Notes: generated by a model from the letters alone, not told the origin. A stretch of DNA of 64,000 nucleotides from Millisia brevis NBRC 105863 (GCF_001552615.1 NZ_BCRN01000003.1:186001-250000), one strand, 5' to 3'. Counted from the stretch's first letter, positions 31,758 to 41,269 are shown. Numbers and translations are program-made.

Positions 31758-32402
31758 CTACGATTTGGCCGACAGCTTCCGGTACTCAAACACCTGATCG
31801 ATGATCCCGTACTCCTTGGCCTCGTCGGCCGTGAAGATCTTGTCGCGGTCGGTATCGCGACGGATGGTCGCGGCGTCCTGACCGGTGTGCAGGGCGAGGG
31901 TGGTCTCCTGCAGCTTGCGCATGCGCTCGATCTCCGCGGCCTGAACCTCGAGATCGGACACCTGGCCCTGGATGACGCCACCGGCCGAGGGCTGGTGGAT
32001 CAGGATCCGCGCGTTCGGCAGCGCCGCGCGCTTGCCGGGCGTGCCCGCTGCGAGCAGCACCGCGGCGGCCGAGGCGGCCTGGCCGAGGCAGACGGTCGCG
32101 ACGTCGGCGCGCACGTACTGCATCGTGTCGTAGATCGCCATCAACGAGGTGAACGATCCACCGGGCGAGTTGATGTACATGGTGATGTCGCGGTCGGGAT
32201 CGAGACCCTCGAGCACCAGCAGCTGCGCCATGATGTCGTTCGCCGAGGCGTCGTCCACCTGCACGCCGAGGAAGATGATGCGCTCCTCGAACAGCTTGTT
32301 GTACGGGTTCGATTCCTTGACGCCGTAGCTCGAATGCTCGATGAACGACGGCAGGATGTAGCGCGAGGACGGAAGCAAACGGGGATCGATCGACGAGCTC
32401 AT
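31758..32402 (-). CDS. clpP2: ClpP2 peptidase subunit
   Basis: A 214-residue Clp protease subunit. Catalytic Ser111 (GQAASAAAVL), His136 (RILIHQP) and an Asp near 183 form the triad. The N-terminal IEHSSYGVKESNPYNKLFEERIIFLG is typical of actinobacterial ClpP2, which forms a mixed tetradecamer with ClpP1. The ATG at 32402 has GGAG six bases upstream; the upstream frame extension is non-coding. Lies 43 bases downstream of clpP1, in one transcript. Confidence 0.97.
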   Translation of the reverse strand: MSSSIDPRLLPSSRYILPSFIEHSSYGVKESNPYNKLFEERIIFLGVQVDDASANDIMAQLLVLEGLDPDRDITMYINSPGGSFTSLMAIYDTMQYVRADVATVCLGQAASAAAVLLAAGTPGKRAALPNARILIHQPSAGGVIQGQVSDLEVQAAEIERMRKLQETTLALHTGQDAATIRRDTDRDKIFTADEAKEYGIIDQVFEYRKLSAKS

Positions 32403-32445
32403 GGAAGTCTCCAAGTCGGGAAAGTCAGTCGGCGGACGGAAATCG

Positions 32446-33069
32446 TCAGTTGTTGACCGCAGTTGCCTGCGTCGCACGACTGATCACGTGATCGACCAGG
32501 CCGTACTCCTTGGCCTGCTCCGCGGTGAACCACCGGTCGCGGTCGGAGTCCTCGGTGATCTGCTCGAAGGTCTGGCCGGTGTGCTCGGCGATCAACCGCG
32601 CCATCTGATGCTTGGTGAAGATCATCTGCTCGGCCATGATCGCGATGTCGGCGGCGCTGCCACCGAGACCACCCAGCGGCTGGTGCATCATGATCCGCGC
32701 GTGCGGCAGCGCGTAGCGCTTGCCCTTGGCGCCGGCGGTCAACAGGAACTGGCCCATCGAGGCGGCCAGGCCCATCCCGTAGGTGGCGACATCGCATTCG
32801 GAGAAGACCATCGTGTCGTAGATGGCCATACCGGCCGACACCGAACCACCGGGCGAGTTGATGTAGAGGGAGATGTCGCGCGTCGGGTCCTCCGCCGAGA
32901 GCAGCAGAATCTGCGCGCACAGCTTGTTGGCGATGTCGTCGTCCACCTGGGTACCGAGGAAGATGATGCGTTCCCGCAGCAGCCGCTCGAAAACCGAGTC
33001 GCTCAGATTGAGGCCGGCGCTGGCCGACGTCATGACCGGTCCGACGCCGGCGGAATTCGGGTGAGTCAC
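32446..33069 (-). CDS. clpP1: ClpP1 peptidase subunit
   Basis: A 207-residue Clp protease subunit with catalytic Ser104 (GLAASMGQ), His129 (RIMMHQP) and the Asp region [22 protein letters not shown] chose GTG 33069, with AAGGTAGG upstream; an ATG at 33033 would remove 12 residues that are probably part of the propeptide. First gene of clpP1-clpP2, downstream of trigger factor and separated from it by a strong hairpin. Confidence 0.96.
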   Translation of the reverse strand: MTHPNSAGVGPVMTSASAGLNLSDSVFERLLRERIIFLGTQVDDDIANKLCAQILLLSAEDPTRDISLYINSPGGSVSAGMAIYDTMVFSECDVATYGMGLAASMGQFLLTAGAKGKRYALPHARIMMHQPLGGLGGSAADIAIMAEQMIFTKHQMARLIAEHTGQTFEQITEDSDRDRWFTAEQAKEYGLVDHVISRATQATAVNN

Positions 33070-33154
33070 GGTACCTACCTTCTCTTGAATCGAAAAGATT
33101 GCCGACGACAACCGGCGGCAGTTCTCTCATCAACCTTCGATGCCGACAGTAACC

Positions 33155-33192
33155 AACGACGGCGGCCCCGGATCACCGGAACCGCCGTCGTT
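33155..33192 (-). terminator. Trigger factor terminator
   Basis: AACGACGGCGG (33155-33165) and CCGCCGTCGTT (33182-33192) form a perfect 11-base stem in the tig-clpP1 gap. It probably ends the tig transcript and isolates clpP1P2. Confidence 0.7.
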
Positions 33193-33238
33193 CGCTGACA
33201 GCGTTACAGCCCTCAGGGCCGTTCGCCGACAGCGTTAC
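33189..33238. repeat. Direct repeat spanning the trigger factor stop codon
   Basis: CGTTCGCTGACAGCGTTAC (33189-33207) and CGTTCGCCGACAGCGTTAC (33220-33238) differ at one of 19 positions, 31 bases apart. The second copy contains the tig stop (TTA on the plus strand, 33235-33237) and the first a duplicate TTA. GCCCTCAGGGC, a perfect dyad around a single base, lies between them. Confidence 0.8.
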
Positions 33239-34674
33239 GCGTTCTGCTTCTCGTCCGTGTCCGAAGCGTCCGAAACCTCGACGGTCTCGTCACCGGCGGT
33301 CTCGTCGACGATCTCGACCGAATCGTCGGCCTCGTCGAAGATCGGCTCGTCCTCGGGGTCGCCGAACATCTCCTTGGTGTCGACGACAACACCGTTGGTG
33401 TCGGTGACGCTCACCCGATCGACGATCGAGGCCAGCGCCTTGCTGCGGCGCACATCGGCGAACAGCGCGGGCAGCTGGTTGGCCTGCTGGATCTGCTGGA
33501 TGAACTGCTCCGGAGCCATGCCGTAGCGCTGCGCCTGGAAGATGATGTTCTGCGTCAGCTCGTCCTGGCTGACCGACACCTCCTCGGCCTCGGCGACGGC
33601 GTCGAGCAGCAGCTGGGTGCGGATCGCCTTCTCGGCCTCGGCGCGGGTATTCGCGTCGAACTCCTCGCGCGAGCTACCGGCCGCCTCGAGCTGCTCGGCC
33701 AGCTTCTCCTCGTCGTGGTCGAGACCGTGGATCGCGTTGTGCACCGCGGCGTCGACCTCGGCCTGAACCAGGCCCTCCGGCACGGCGACCTCGACCCGCT
33801 CGAGCAGATCGTCGAGGACCTTGTCGCGGATCTGTCCGGCCTGCTCGATCTTGCGGGTGCTCTCGACCTGCTTGCGCAGCGAGTCCTTGAGCTCCTCGAT
33901 CGTGTCGAATTCGCTGGCCAGCTGGGCGAATTCGTCGTCCGCCTCCGGCAGCTCGCGATGCTTGACCGACTGCACCGTCACGGTGACAACCGCCTCGTCA
34001 CCGGCGTGCTCGCCGGCGACCAGCTTGGTCGGGAAGTCCTTCGACTCGCCGGCGGTCAGGCCGACCAGAGTCTCGTCGAGGCCCTCGATCAGCCGGCCGG
34101 AACCGACCTCGTGGGAGAGGCCCTCGGTGGACGCCTCGGGCACCGGGGTGCCGTCGACCGCGGCCGACAGGTCGATCGACACGAAGTCGCCGTTCTCGAC
34201 CGGACGGTCGACACCGACCAGGGTGCCGAAGCGCTGCTGCAGGCTCTCGAGCTCGGCGTCGACCGCCTCGTCCTCGACGACGATCGGATCGACCGTGACC
34301 GCGATCTGGCTGTAGTCCGGCAGCGTGATCTCGGGGCGCACGTCGACCTCGGCGGTGAACTCGAGGGTCTCGCCGTCCTCGATCTTGGTCACCTCGATGT
34401 CGGGCTGACCGATCGGGTTGAGGTCGGCGGCGCCGACGGCCTCGCTGTAGCGGGCGGGCAGCGCGTCGTTGACGACCTGCTGGAGCACGTTTCCGCGACC
34501 GACGCGGGCCTCGATCAGCCGCGACGGCGCCTTGCCCGGCCGGAAGCCCGGCAGACGAACCTGCTGGGCCAGGCTCTTGTAGGCGCGATCGAAATCAGGC
34601 TTGAGTTCCTCGAAGGGCACCTCAACATTGATCCGTACTCGCGTCGGGCTCAACTGCTCGACGGTGCTCTTCAC
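33235..34674 (-). CDS. tig: Trigger factor ribosome-associated chaperone
   Basis: A 479-residue protein. The N-terminal ribosome-binding domain has the signature [18 protein letters not shown] central FKBP-type PPIase domain follows ([16 protein letters not shown]), then a helical C-terminal domain and a tail of about 60 residues rich in Asp/Glu, usual in mycobacteria. It folds nascent chains at the ribosome exit. The GTG at 34674 has GGAG eight bases upstream. Upstream of clpP1P2, the standard actinobacterial order. A direct repeat covers its stop codon. Confidence 0.97.
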   Translation of the reverse strand: MKSTVEQLSPTRVRINVEVPFEELKPDFDRAYKSLAQQVRLPGFRPGKAPSRLIEARVGRGNVLQQVVNDALPARYSEAVGAADLNPIGQPDIEVTKIEDGETLEFTAEVDVRPEITLPDYSQIAVTVDPIVVEDEAVDAELESLQQRFGTLVGVDRPVENGDFVSIDLSAAVDGTPVPEASTEGLSHEVGSGRLIEGLDETLVGLTAGESKDFPTKLVAGEHAGDEAVVTVTVQSVKHRELPEADDEFAQLASEFDTIEELKDSLRKQVESTRKIEQAGQIRDKVLDDLLERVEVAVPEGLVQAEVDAAVHNAIHGLDHDEEKLAEQLEAAGSSREEFDANTRAEAEKAIRTQLLLDAVAEAEEVSVSQDELTQNIIFQAQRYGMAPEQFIQQIQQANQLPALFADVRRSKALASIVDRVSVTDTNGVVVDTKEMFGDPEDEPIFDEADDSVEIVDETAGDETVEVSDASDTDEKQNA

Positions 34675-34844
34675 GAAGCTGACTCCTTTTCCGACTGGAA
34701 GATGTTTCCGGTGGTCGGGCACGGCAAAGCCGCCGACCCGTTAACTGTGACAGCCTACCGACCGCCACCACGGCAAAAACCGCCAGGTGCGGCGAACGTC
34801 CGACCGACCGACGACGCCCGCTCCCGCGTGGAGACCAGACAACG

Positions 34845-34918
34845 TCGGGGTGACAGGATTTGAACCTGCGACCCTCCGCTCCCAAAGCGGATGCGCTACC
34901 AAGCTGCGCCACACCCCG
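34845..34918 (-). tRNA. tRNA-Pro (TGG)
   Basis: Cloverleaf on the minus strand: acceptor CGGGGTG pairs with CACCCCG, anticodon stem TCCGC/GCGGA with loop TTTGGGA (anticodon TGG), T arm ACAGG/CCTGT on the plus strand, discriminator A. CCA is not encoded. Confidence 0.95.
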
Positions 34919-35028
34919 CGAGCCCTCCAACCGTGTGGTTCGAGGGCCCGAAAAGCCATCGTACGGGTACCGGTTGGAGTTTTGGGCGGGAGGTTCGGTA
35001 CAGTCTCACACCGCAGGTAATTCTGCGC

Positions 35029-35102
35029 GCGGGCGTAGCTCAATGGTAGAGCCTCAGTCTTCCAAACTGATTACGCGGGTTCGATTCCCGTCGCCCGCTC
35101 CA
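35029..35102 (+). tRNA. tRNA-Gly (TCC)
   Basis: Acceptor GCGGGCG pairs with CGCCCGC; D arm GCTC/GAGC; anticodon stem TCAGT/ACTGA with loop CTTCCAA (anticodon TCC); T loop TTCGATT. Discriminator T at 35099 and an encoded CCA at 35100-35102. Confidence 0.95.
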
Positions 35103-35319
35103 CAATTCACCGATGTAGGCCCCGGCGAGCGGGCTTCTGTGCGTACATCTTCCTCGGCGCGAGGCCGCGACAACTATCTCCTCGACACCCCGCAGGCGCG
35201 GAAGGTTGCACACGCCGGCCGGTCGCACTACCTCATCAATGTCCGATATGACCGCCTTTTGGCGATCCGCGTAGGCTCGGTGGCATCGAGAACGAGGCCC
35301 CCGGACTCCTGAGGACATC

Positions 35320-36147
35320 ATGGAAGTACTGCTCCTGTTCGCCATCGTCATCATCGGCGCGGTGTTCGTCGTCAACCGCGCCCAGCGACGCAGCCTCAAC
35401 GCGTCGTCGACCACGCGACTCGACGACGCCAAGGCCGATGCGCGGCAGGTGATCGAGCGGCTCGGCGGGCAGGTGTTCAATCTGGTCGGCACCGACGAGG
35501 CCTCCAAGCAGGCTCTCGCCGACGCCTCCGAGCGGTTCACCGCCGCCGGCGGCGCGATCGAGCAGGCCAAGACCCCGGCCCAGGCGGCGCTGGCCAAGAA
35601 GACCGCGATCGAAGGCCTTTACTACGTGCGCGCCGCGCGCACCGCGATGGGCATCGACCCCGGCCCACCGATCCCCGAGCTCGAGGGACAGAAGAGTTCC
35701 GGCTCGGTCACCGAGGACCGCACCGTCGACTTCGAGGGCCGGCAGATCGAGGCCTCCCCCAACCCGTCGGCGAATACCCCGAACTACTACCCGGGTGGTC
35801 GCGTCGCGGGCCGTCCGGTCCCGGCCGGCTGGTACTCCGAGCCGTGGTGGCGCCCCGCGCTGATCGCAGGCGTCTGGGGCGTCGGCTCGATGCTGCTGTT
35901 CTCGTCGCTGTTCGCGGGCATGGCGGGCGTCGGCTACGGAGCCGAGGAGTTCGAGAGCGGCGCCGGCGACGGCACCGAGCCCGCCGACGCGGGTGACGCC
36001 GGTGGCGACTACGGCGACACCGGCGATGCGGGCGGCGACTACGGCGACACCGGTGGCGACTACGGCGGCGGTGATTACGGCGGCGGCGACTTCGGTGGTG
36101 GCGGTGACTTCGGCGGGGGCGACTTCGGCGGAGGCTTCGACTTCTGA
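35320..36147 (+). CDS. DUF1542-type two-helix membrane protein with Gly/Asp-rich tail
   Basis: A 275-residue protein seen widely in actinobacteria. One N-terminal membrane helix (EVLLLFAIVIIGAVFVVNRAQRR) precedes a helical domain (TTRLDDAKADARQVIERLGGQV) of the DUF1542 type. A second hydrophobic segment lies near residue 185 (RPALIAGVWGVGSMLLFSSL). The last 60 residues are repeats of Gly-Gly-Asp-Tyr/Phe. Function unknown. GAGGA stands four bases before the ATG. Placed between tRNA-Gly and a bidirectional terminator. Confidence 0.75.
   Translation: MEVLLLFAIVIIGAVFVVNRAQRRSLNASSTTRLDDAKADARQVIERLGGQVFNLVGTDEASKQALADASERFTAAGGAIEQAKTPAQAALAKKTAIEGLYYVRAARTAMGIDPGPPIPELEGQKSSGSVTEDRTVDFEGRQIEASPNPSANTPNYYPGGRVAGRPVPAGWYSEPWWRPALIAGVWGVGSMLLFSSLFAGMAGVGYGAEEFESGAGDGTEPADAGDAGGDYGDTGDAGGDYGDTGGDYGGGDYGGGDFGGGGDFGGGDFGGGFDF
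35989..36141 (+). repeat. In-frame coding repeats (Gly/Asp/aromatic)
   Basis: Degenerate 9-30 base units of the type GGCGACTACGGCGACACC, then GGCGGCGACTTCGGC, encode GGDYGDT, GGGDYG and GGGDFG. They make up the tail of the DUF1542-type protein and are prone to length change by slippage. Confidence 0.75.
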
Positions 36148-36188
36148 CCCGCTCCCCCGAGAGCCGGCATGCCGGCCCCGAACGGACG

Positions 36189-36225
36189 AATCGCGCCGAT
36201 CCCCCACCCGGGGATCGGCGCGATT
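36189..36225. terminator. Bidirectional terminator between the DUF1542 gene and rpiB
   Basis: AATCGCGCCGATCCCC (36189-36204) pairs perfectly with GGGGATCGGCGCGATT (36210-36225), a 16-base stem with five-base loop between convergent genes, followed by a T/G-rich stretch. Confidence 0.85.
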
Positions 36226-36241
36226 GTTGTGTGTCTGTTGA

Positions 36242-36724
36242 CTATTCGGCCGGGGCGGCAGGCACCGCGGGGGCGATCCCGGTCGTCTCGTACTCCTCGA
36301 GGATCGCGATCCGGCGGGCGTGCCGCTCCTCGCCGGAGAACGGCGTCGACAGGAAGGCGTCGACGATCGCGAACGCCTCCTCCAGGGTGTGCATGCGGCC
36401 GCCGATGCCGATCAACTGCGCGTTGTTGTGCTCGCGGGCGAGCTTGGCGGTCTCGACGCTCCAGGCCAGCGCACATCGGGCGCCGGGCACCTTGTTCGCG
36501 GCGATCTGCTCGCCGTTGCCGGAACCGCCGAGCACCAGGCCAAGCGATTCGGGGTCCGCGACGGTGCGCAGAGCGGCGTCGATGCAGAACGCCGGGTAAT
36601 CGTCGATCGGGTCGTAGTGGAAGGCACCACAGTCGATCGGCTCGTGCCCGGTCTCGAGCAGGTGGTCGATGATCTGCTGCTTGAACTCGAATCCGGCGTG
36701 ATCGGCACCGATGTAGACGCGCAT
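36242..36724 (-). CDS. rpiB: Ribose-5-phosphate isomerase B
   Basis: A 160-residue RpiB that interconverts ribose 5-phosphate and ribulose 5-phosphate in the pentose phosphate pathway. The N-terminal MRVYIGADHAGFEFKQQ, the GGSGNGEQIAANKVPGARCAL loop and ARRIAILEEYE are family marks. As in other actinobacterial RpiB, a Glu/Ser-type active site rather than the E. coli Cys is expected; this is from family knowledge. Stand-alone, same position as Rv2465c in M. tuberculosis. Confidence 0.95.
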   Translation of the reverse strand: MRVYIGADHAGFEFKQQIIDHLLETGHEPIDCGAFHYDPIDDYPAFCIDAALRTVADPESLGLVLGGSGNGEQIAANKVPGARCALAWSVETAKLAREHNNAQLIGIGGRMHTLEEAFAIVDAFLSTPFSGEERHARRIAILEEYETTGIAPAVPAAPAE

Positions 36725-36911
36725 GGGCTCAGTCTCGCATGTACGCCTCCGAGCCGATGCCCCACGGCGGGTGGGCGTCCCGGCGAGCGTCGAACGTGAT
36801 GGGATGGAGGGATCGCGTGCCGACGGCCCCCGGGCGGCGACGCGACCGACATCATGCCCGGCCTACCACGACCGGACACCATCACGATGACACCCACGAA
36901 AGGCTGTGGAA

Positions 36912-39491
36912 GTGGTAGCTCCCAATCTGACCCGCGAACAGGCGCAGGGCCGCGCGGACGTGCTGAACGTGCAGTCCTACGTCATCGATCTGGACCTCAC
37001 CAACGGCGAAGGCGCGCCGGGCACGAAGACCTTCCGGTCGACCACGACCGTCGAGTTCGATGCTGTTCCCGGCTCGTCGACGTTCATCGATCTGATCGCC
37101 GCCTCGATCACCGAGGCCACGCTCAACGGCTCCCCGCTCGACACCTCCGGGTACACCGAGGAGACCGGGCTCGCGCTGACCGACCTGGCCGAGCACAACA
37201 CCCTGGTCATCGACGCCGACTGCCTCTACACCAATACCGGTGAAGGGCTGCACCGCTTCGTCGATCCGACCGACAACGAGGTCTACCTCTACTCGCAGTT
37301 CGAGACCGCGGACGCCAAGCGCATGTTCGCCTGCTTCGACCAGCCGGATCTCAAGGCGACCTACGACATCACCGTCACCGCCCCGGAGCACTGGAAGGTG
37401 ATCTCCAACGGCGCCGGCACCGTCGAGAGCCCCGGCTTCCACCGCTTCGCGCAGACCCCGCGGATGAGCACCTACCTGGTCGCGCTGATCGCCGGCCCGT
37501 ACGCGCAGTGGACCGACGAGTACTCCGACGAGCACGGCACGATCCCGCTCGGCATCTTCTGCCGCTCCTCGCTCGCCGAGTTCATGGACGCCGACCGACT
37601 GTTCACCGAGACCAAGCAGGGCTTCGGCTTCTACCACGACAACTTCGGGGTGCCGTACGCGTTCGGCAAGTACGACCAGTTGTTCGTCCCGGAGTTCAAC
37701 GCCGGCGCGATGGAGAACGCCGGCGCGGTCACCTTCCTGGAGGACTACGTCTTCCGCAGCAAGGTCACCCGCTACGCCTACGAGCGGCGCGCCGAGACGG
37801 TGCTGCACGAGATGGCGCATATGTGGTTCGGCGACCTGGTCACCATGAAGTGGTGGGACGACCTGTGGCTCAACGAGTCGTTCGCGACCTTCGCGTCGGT
37901 GCTGAGCCAGTCGCAGGCCACCGAGTACACCAACGCCTGGACGACGTTCGCCAACGTCGAGAAGTCCTGGGCCTACCGCCAGGACCAGCTGCCCTCGACC
38001 CACCCGGTCGCCGCGGATATCCCCGACCTGGCCGCGGTCGAGGTCAACTTCGACGGCATCACCTACGCCAAGGGCGCCAGCGTCCTCAAGCAACTGGTGG
38101 CCTACGTCGGCCTCGAACCCTTCCTGACCGGTCTGCGCGCCTACTTCGCCGACCATGCCTACGGCAACGCGACCTTCGCCGACCTGCTCTCGGCGCTCGA
38201 GGCCGCGTCCGGTCGCGACCTCTCGGACTGGGGCAACCAGTGGCTGCGCACCACCGGCCTCAACACCCTCGCCCCGCAATTCGACGTCGACGACAACGGC
38301 GCGTTCACCTCGTTCGCCATCGTGCAGGGTCCCGCGGCCCCCGGCGCCGGTGAGCGGCGGGTGCACCGGGTGGCGGTCGGCGTCTACGACGACGATCCGG
38401 CCACCGGCAAGCTGGTGCGGGTGCACCGCGTCGAGGTCGACGTGCAGGCGGCGGAACTGACCGAGGTACCGGCGCTGGTCGGCGTCGATCGCGGCAAGTT
38501 CGTGCTGGTCAACGACGACGACCTGACCTACTGCTCGCTGGTGCTCGACCCGGAGTCGCTCGCGACAGTGCTCGACCGCGTCGGTGACATCGCCGAGCCG
38601 CTGCCGCGCACCCTGGTGTGGTCGGCGAGCTGGGAGATGACCCGGCAGGCGCAGATGCGCGCCCGCGACTTCGTCGCCCTGGTGGCGCAGGGCATCGCCG
38701 CCGAGACCGAGGTCGGCGTGGTGCAGCGACTGTTGCTGCAGGCGCAGACCGCGCTCGGCGCGTACGCCGATCCGAAGTGGGCGGAGCAAGAGGGCGCCCC
38801 GGCGTTCGCCGATCGGCTGCTCGAGCTGGCCCGCGCCGCGGAAGCGGGCTCCGACCACCAGCTGGCGTTCGTCAACTCGCTGAGCTCGAGCGTGCTCGAG
38901 GAGCGCCACCTGGACGTGCTGCGAACCCTGCTCGACGAGGGGGCCGACGCCGCGGCCCTGCCCGGCCTGACCGTCGACACCGACCTGCGCTGGCGGCTGG
39001 TGACCGCGCTGGCCCGCTCCGGTGCGATCGACTCCGAGGACCCGGACGCCACCCCGGTCATCGACGCCGAGGCGCAGCGCGATCCGACCGCGGCGGGTGC
39101 CCGCAATGCCGCCGCGGCCCGGGTATCCCGGCCGATCGCCGCGGTCAAGGAGAAGGCCTGGGATCAGGTCCTCAACGACGACGCGATCTCCAACATCACC
39201 GTGCGCTCGATCGTCACCGGCTTCGCGGCGCCCGGACAGGACGAGGTGCTCGAGCCGTTTGTGGCCCGGTACTTCGCGGAGATCCCCGGGGTGTGGGCGC
39301 GCCGGTCGAGCGAGGTCGCGCAGACCGTGGTGATCGGGCTGTACCCGAGCTGGTCGGTCAGCGAGGAGTCGGTGGCCGCCGCCGACGCCTTCCTGTCGGC
39401 CGAGCATCCGCCCGCCCTGCGCCGGCTGATCTCGGAGGGGCGCGCCGGCATCGTGCGGTCCCTGGCCGCCCGCGCGGCCGACGCCGTCTGA
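36912..39491 (+). CDS. pepN: Aminopeptidase N (M1 zinc metallopeptidase)
   Basis: An 859-residue cytoplasmic aminopeptidase. The substrate-anchoring GAMEN is near residue 263 (FNAGAMENAG). The zinc site HEMAH is near residue 299, with the third ligand Glu in LWLNESFATF. The C-terminal ERAP1-like domain is complete. I chose GTG 36912 because AAAGG stands eight bases before it; a GTG at 36906 is too close to that site. Same locus as Rv2467. A very strong hairpin follows the stop. Confidence 0.95.
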   Translation: MVAPNLTREQAQGRADVLNVQSYVIDLDLTNGEGAPGTKTFRSTTTVEFDAVPGSSTFIDLIAASITEATLNGSPLDTSGYTEETGLALTDLAEHNTLVIDADCLYTNTGEGLHRFVDPTDNEVYLYSQFETADAKRMFACFDQPDLKATYDITVTAPEHWKVISNGAGTVESPGFHRFAQTPRMSTYLVALIAGPYAQWTDEYSDEHGTIPLGIFCRSSLAEFMDADRLFTETKQGFGFYHDNFGVPYAFGKYDQLFVPEFNAGAMENAGAVTFLEDYVFRSKVTRYAYERRAETVLHEMAHMWFGDLVTMKWWDDLWLNESFATFASVLSQSQATEYTNAWTTFANVEKSWAYRQDQLPSTHPVAADIPDLAAVEVNFDGITYAKGASVLKQLVAYVGLEPFLTGLRAYFADHAYGNATFADLLSALEAASGRDLSDWGNQWLRTTGLNTLAPQFDVDDNGAFTSFAIVQGPAAPGAGERRVHRVAVGVYDDDPATGKLVRVHRVEVDVQAAELTEVPALVGVDRGKFVLVNDDDLTYCSLVLDPESLATVLDRVGDIAEPLPRTLVWSASWEMTRQAQMRARDFVALVAQGIAAETEVGVVQRLLLQAQTALGAYADPKWAEQEGAPAFADRLLELARAAEAGSDHQLAFVNSLSSSVLEERHLDVLRTLLDEGADAAALPGLTVDTDLRWRLVTALARSGAIDSEDPDATPVIDAEAQRDPTAAGARNAAAARVSRPIAAVKEKAWDQVLNDDAISNITVRSIVTGFAAPGQDEVLEPFVARYFAEIPGVWARRSSEVAQTVVIGLYPSWSVSEESVAAADAFLSAEHPPALRRLISEGRAGIVRSLAARAADAV

Positions 39492-39500
39492 CACCGGACA

Positions 39501-39539
39501 ACGAAACGCCCCGCCCGGGATCCGGGCGGGGCGTTTCGT
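39501..39539. terminator. Bidirectional terminator after pepN
   Basis: ACGAAACGCCCCGCCCGG (39501-39518) is exactly complementary to CCGGGCGGGGCGTTTCGT (39522-39539), an 18-base stem with three-base loop between convergent pepN and the DUF5130 gene. Confidence 0.9.
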
Positions 39540-39563
39540 ATGTGGGCTGAAAGCTGTGGGGTC

Positions 39564-40034
39564 CTACGGCGACTGGATCGCGGCCGACATCACGCGGATC
39601 GCGCTGACGATGCCGTCGACCAGGTTGCCCGCGCGGAACTCGGAGACCGCGGCGGTCACGCCGAGCTTGCAGACCTCCTCGGTCGCGCGATCGGAGACCG
39701 CGGAGCCGGCGACGACGTCGACGGTGTGCGCATTCGGCGACACCGCGATCAGGACCGACTCGTCGGCGGACGGGGCCGCCGCGAAAATGTCCTTCAGGCC
39801 GCGGGCGCCCTCGGTACCGATATCGCCGACATAGGCGGTGAAGCGAATATTGGTCGACCGGATGGCCGCGCTGAGGGTCTCGTCGAGCCGGATCAGCTCG
39901 TCGCGACCGAACGGGGGCAGGTCGGTGTTGGCGTCACCGGTCAGGTGCACCCGCGAGACGCGACCACTGGACGTGAGCGCCGCGCCGTACGGCAGGTCGG
40001 CCGGCGCCGTGTGGACTACTTCACCATGTGCCAT
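39564..40034 (-). CDS. DUF5130 family protein
   Basis: A 156-residue soluble-looking protein related to Rv2468c. It contains TAYVGDIGTEGARGLKDIFAAAPSADESVLIAVSPN and ends GNLVDGIVSAIRVM. It is similar in layout to TPM-fold proteins with an alternating strand/helix pattern, but the function is unknown. AGGAG precedes the ATG at 40034. It overlaps the ctaJ stop by 14 bases, so the two are translationally coupled. This raises the possibility of a link to the cytochrome bcc-aa3 supercomplex. Confidence 0.8.
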   Translation of the reverse strand: MAHGEVVHTAPADLPYGAALTSSGRVSRVHLTGDANTDLPPFGRDELIRLDETLSAAIRSTNIRFTAYVGDIGTEGARGLKDIFAAAPSADESVLIAVSPNAHTVDVVAGSAVSDRATEEVCKLGVTAAVSEFRAGNLVDGIVSAIRVMSAAIQSP

Positions 40035-40269
40035 GCGCGGAAGCTCCTATCGAGGGGGTCGAGTGACGGCCGTGGCTGCCGTGATCCCCGTGCAGGACAT
40101 CATCGGTGGCCGTCCACAGGATCGGATCGCCGGTCCATTCCTGGCCCAGGCGGTACTCGGCCACCTGCTTGTTGCCGACCCGCGGGATGTTCGCCCCGAC
40201 AAGCGCGATGACGGCGTAGGCCACAACCGGAATACCGACGAAGATCGCGATGGTCTCCAGAATGCTCAC
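40021..40269 (-). CDS. ctaJ: Cytochrome aa3 oxidase small subunit CtaJ
   Basis: An 82-residue protein with one N-terminal membrane helix (ILETIAIFVGIPVVAYAVIAL) and a cytoplasmic tail containing the conserved YRLGQEWTGDPILWTATDD. This matches the small subunit found in the mycobacterial bcc-aa3 respiratory supercomplex structures (CtaJ), which sits at the same place near pepN and the HNH gene. The tail ends in His-rich GDHGSHGRHSTP. It starts with GTG at 40269 and overlaps the next gene by 14 bases. Confidence 0.82.
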   Translation of the reverse strand: MSILETIAIFVGIPVVAYAVIALVGANIPRVGNKQVAEYRLGQEWTGDPILWTATDDVLHGDHGSHGRHSTPSIGASAHGTW

Positions 40270-40294
40270 GACCGCACCCTATAACGACGCCGGA

Positions 40295-40993
40295 CTACGC
40301 CGCGCCCTCACCCAGATATTGCAACCAGGTCGGGTCCAATTCCTTGGTCGACGCCAACAGTCGCCAGTGCGGCCCGGTCGGCGGCACCAGAGTCGTCCGC
40401 AGGGTCCACCCCAATTCGGACAGCATCTTGTCCGCCTTGCGGTGGTTGCAGGGCGCGCAGCAGGCCACGCAGTTCTCCCAGGAATGGGTGCCGCCGCGGC
40501 TGCGGGGGATCACGTGATCGATCGTCTCGGCGCGGCCGCCGCAATAGGCGCACCGGAAGCCGTCGCGGTGCATCAGCGCCGCTCGGGTCATCGGGATGCG
40601 GGCCCGATAGGGCACGCGTACATAGGTGCGCAGGCGGATGACCGACGGAACCTCCACGGCCAGATCGACCGAACGGACGCGGGCCAGATCGTCACCCTCG
40701 TGAACCACGTCGGCCTTGTCGCAGACCAGCAGCACCACCGCGCGGCGGACGGTCAACGCGGTCAACGGCTCGTACGTGGCGTTCAACAACAACACCCGGC
40801 GGCGTGACCACACCGGTGTCGTGGGCGTGGACTCCCGGGGGCGCCGCTCGGCGTCATCGGCACCCCGTGAACGGTGCTCGGTGGCGTCGGTACAGCTGTC
40901 GGGAACCACATGAAGCGGGGAAGGTGCCCCCGAAGCCCGTGCTCGGGCGTCGGTGGGCGGAAGTTGTCGGTGCTTGGCTCGTCCCTTGCTCAT
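40295..40993 (-). CDS. HNH endonuclease domain protein
   Basis: A 232-residue protein. Residues 1-65 are polar and variable. The conserved part begins RRVLLLNATYEPLTALTVRRAVVLL, and the HNH zinc site lies towards the C-terminus: CAYCGGRAETIDHVIPRSRGG then CVACCAPCNHRKAD. It is the Rv2469c-type actinobacterial HNH protein; biological role unknown, probably a DNA-acting nuclease. The ATG at 40993 follows GGGAG at six bases; the frame extends a further 170 codons upstream without homology. The 276-base gap to glbO holds nothing I can identify. Confidence 0.85.
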   Translation of the reverse strand: MSKGRAKHRQLPPTDARARASGAPSPLHVVPDSCTDATEHRSRGADDAERRPRESTPTTPVWSRRRVLLLNATYEPLTALTVRRAVVLLVCDKADVVHEGDDLARVRSVDLAVEVPSVIRLRTYVRVPYRARIPMTRAALMHRDGFRCAYCGGRAETIDHVIPRSRGGTHSWENCVACCAPCNHRKADKMLSELGWTLRTTLVPPTGPHWRLLASTKELDPTWLQYLGEGAA

Positions 40994-41269
40994 GGCAGTC
41001 TCCCGTCCGCCGCAGACCGACGCCAGGTGGACCCCGTCCGGTGATGGACTCGGACGGCAAACCCGACATGGCGCCGGTGCTTCCTCGAGAAAGTGCACCA
41101 CGAAATGGCCACTTCCGCACGCGATAAATGCTGTACGACTGAGTACCGACCGATGAACAGCCGGTGCACCTCGGCCATTACCGCAGCTCGCGGGAGGGTC
41201 CGATCGGGGTGAATCGGGCCGATTCGCCCAAGCCGGACGGGTTCGATTCACAGCGGTAGAGTCGGTGGG

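Noticed and set aside
34845-35102. A tRNA-associated integration site
   Set aside because: tRNA-Pro and tRNA-Gly are complete, and there is no integrase, att duplicate or change in gene type around them.
35989-36141. A CRISPR-like or satellite repeat array
   Set aside because: The repeats are in frame, code for Gly/Asp-rich peptide, vary in unit length and have no unique spacers.
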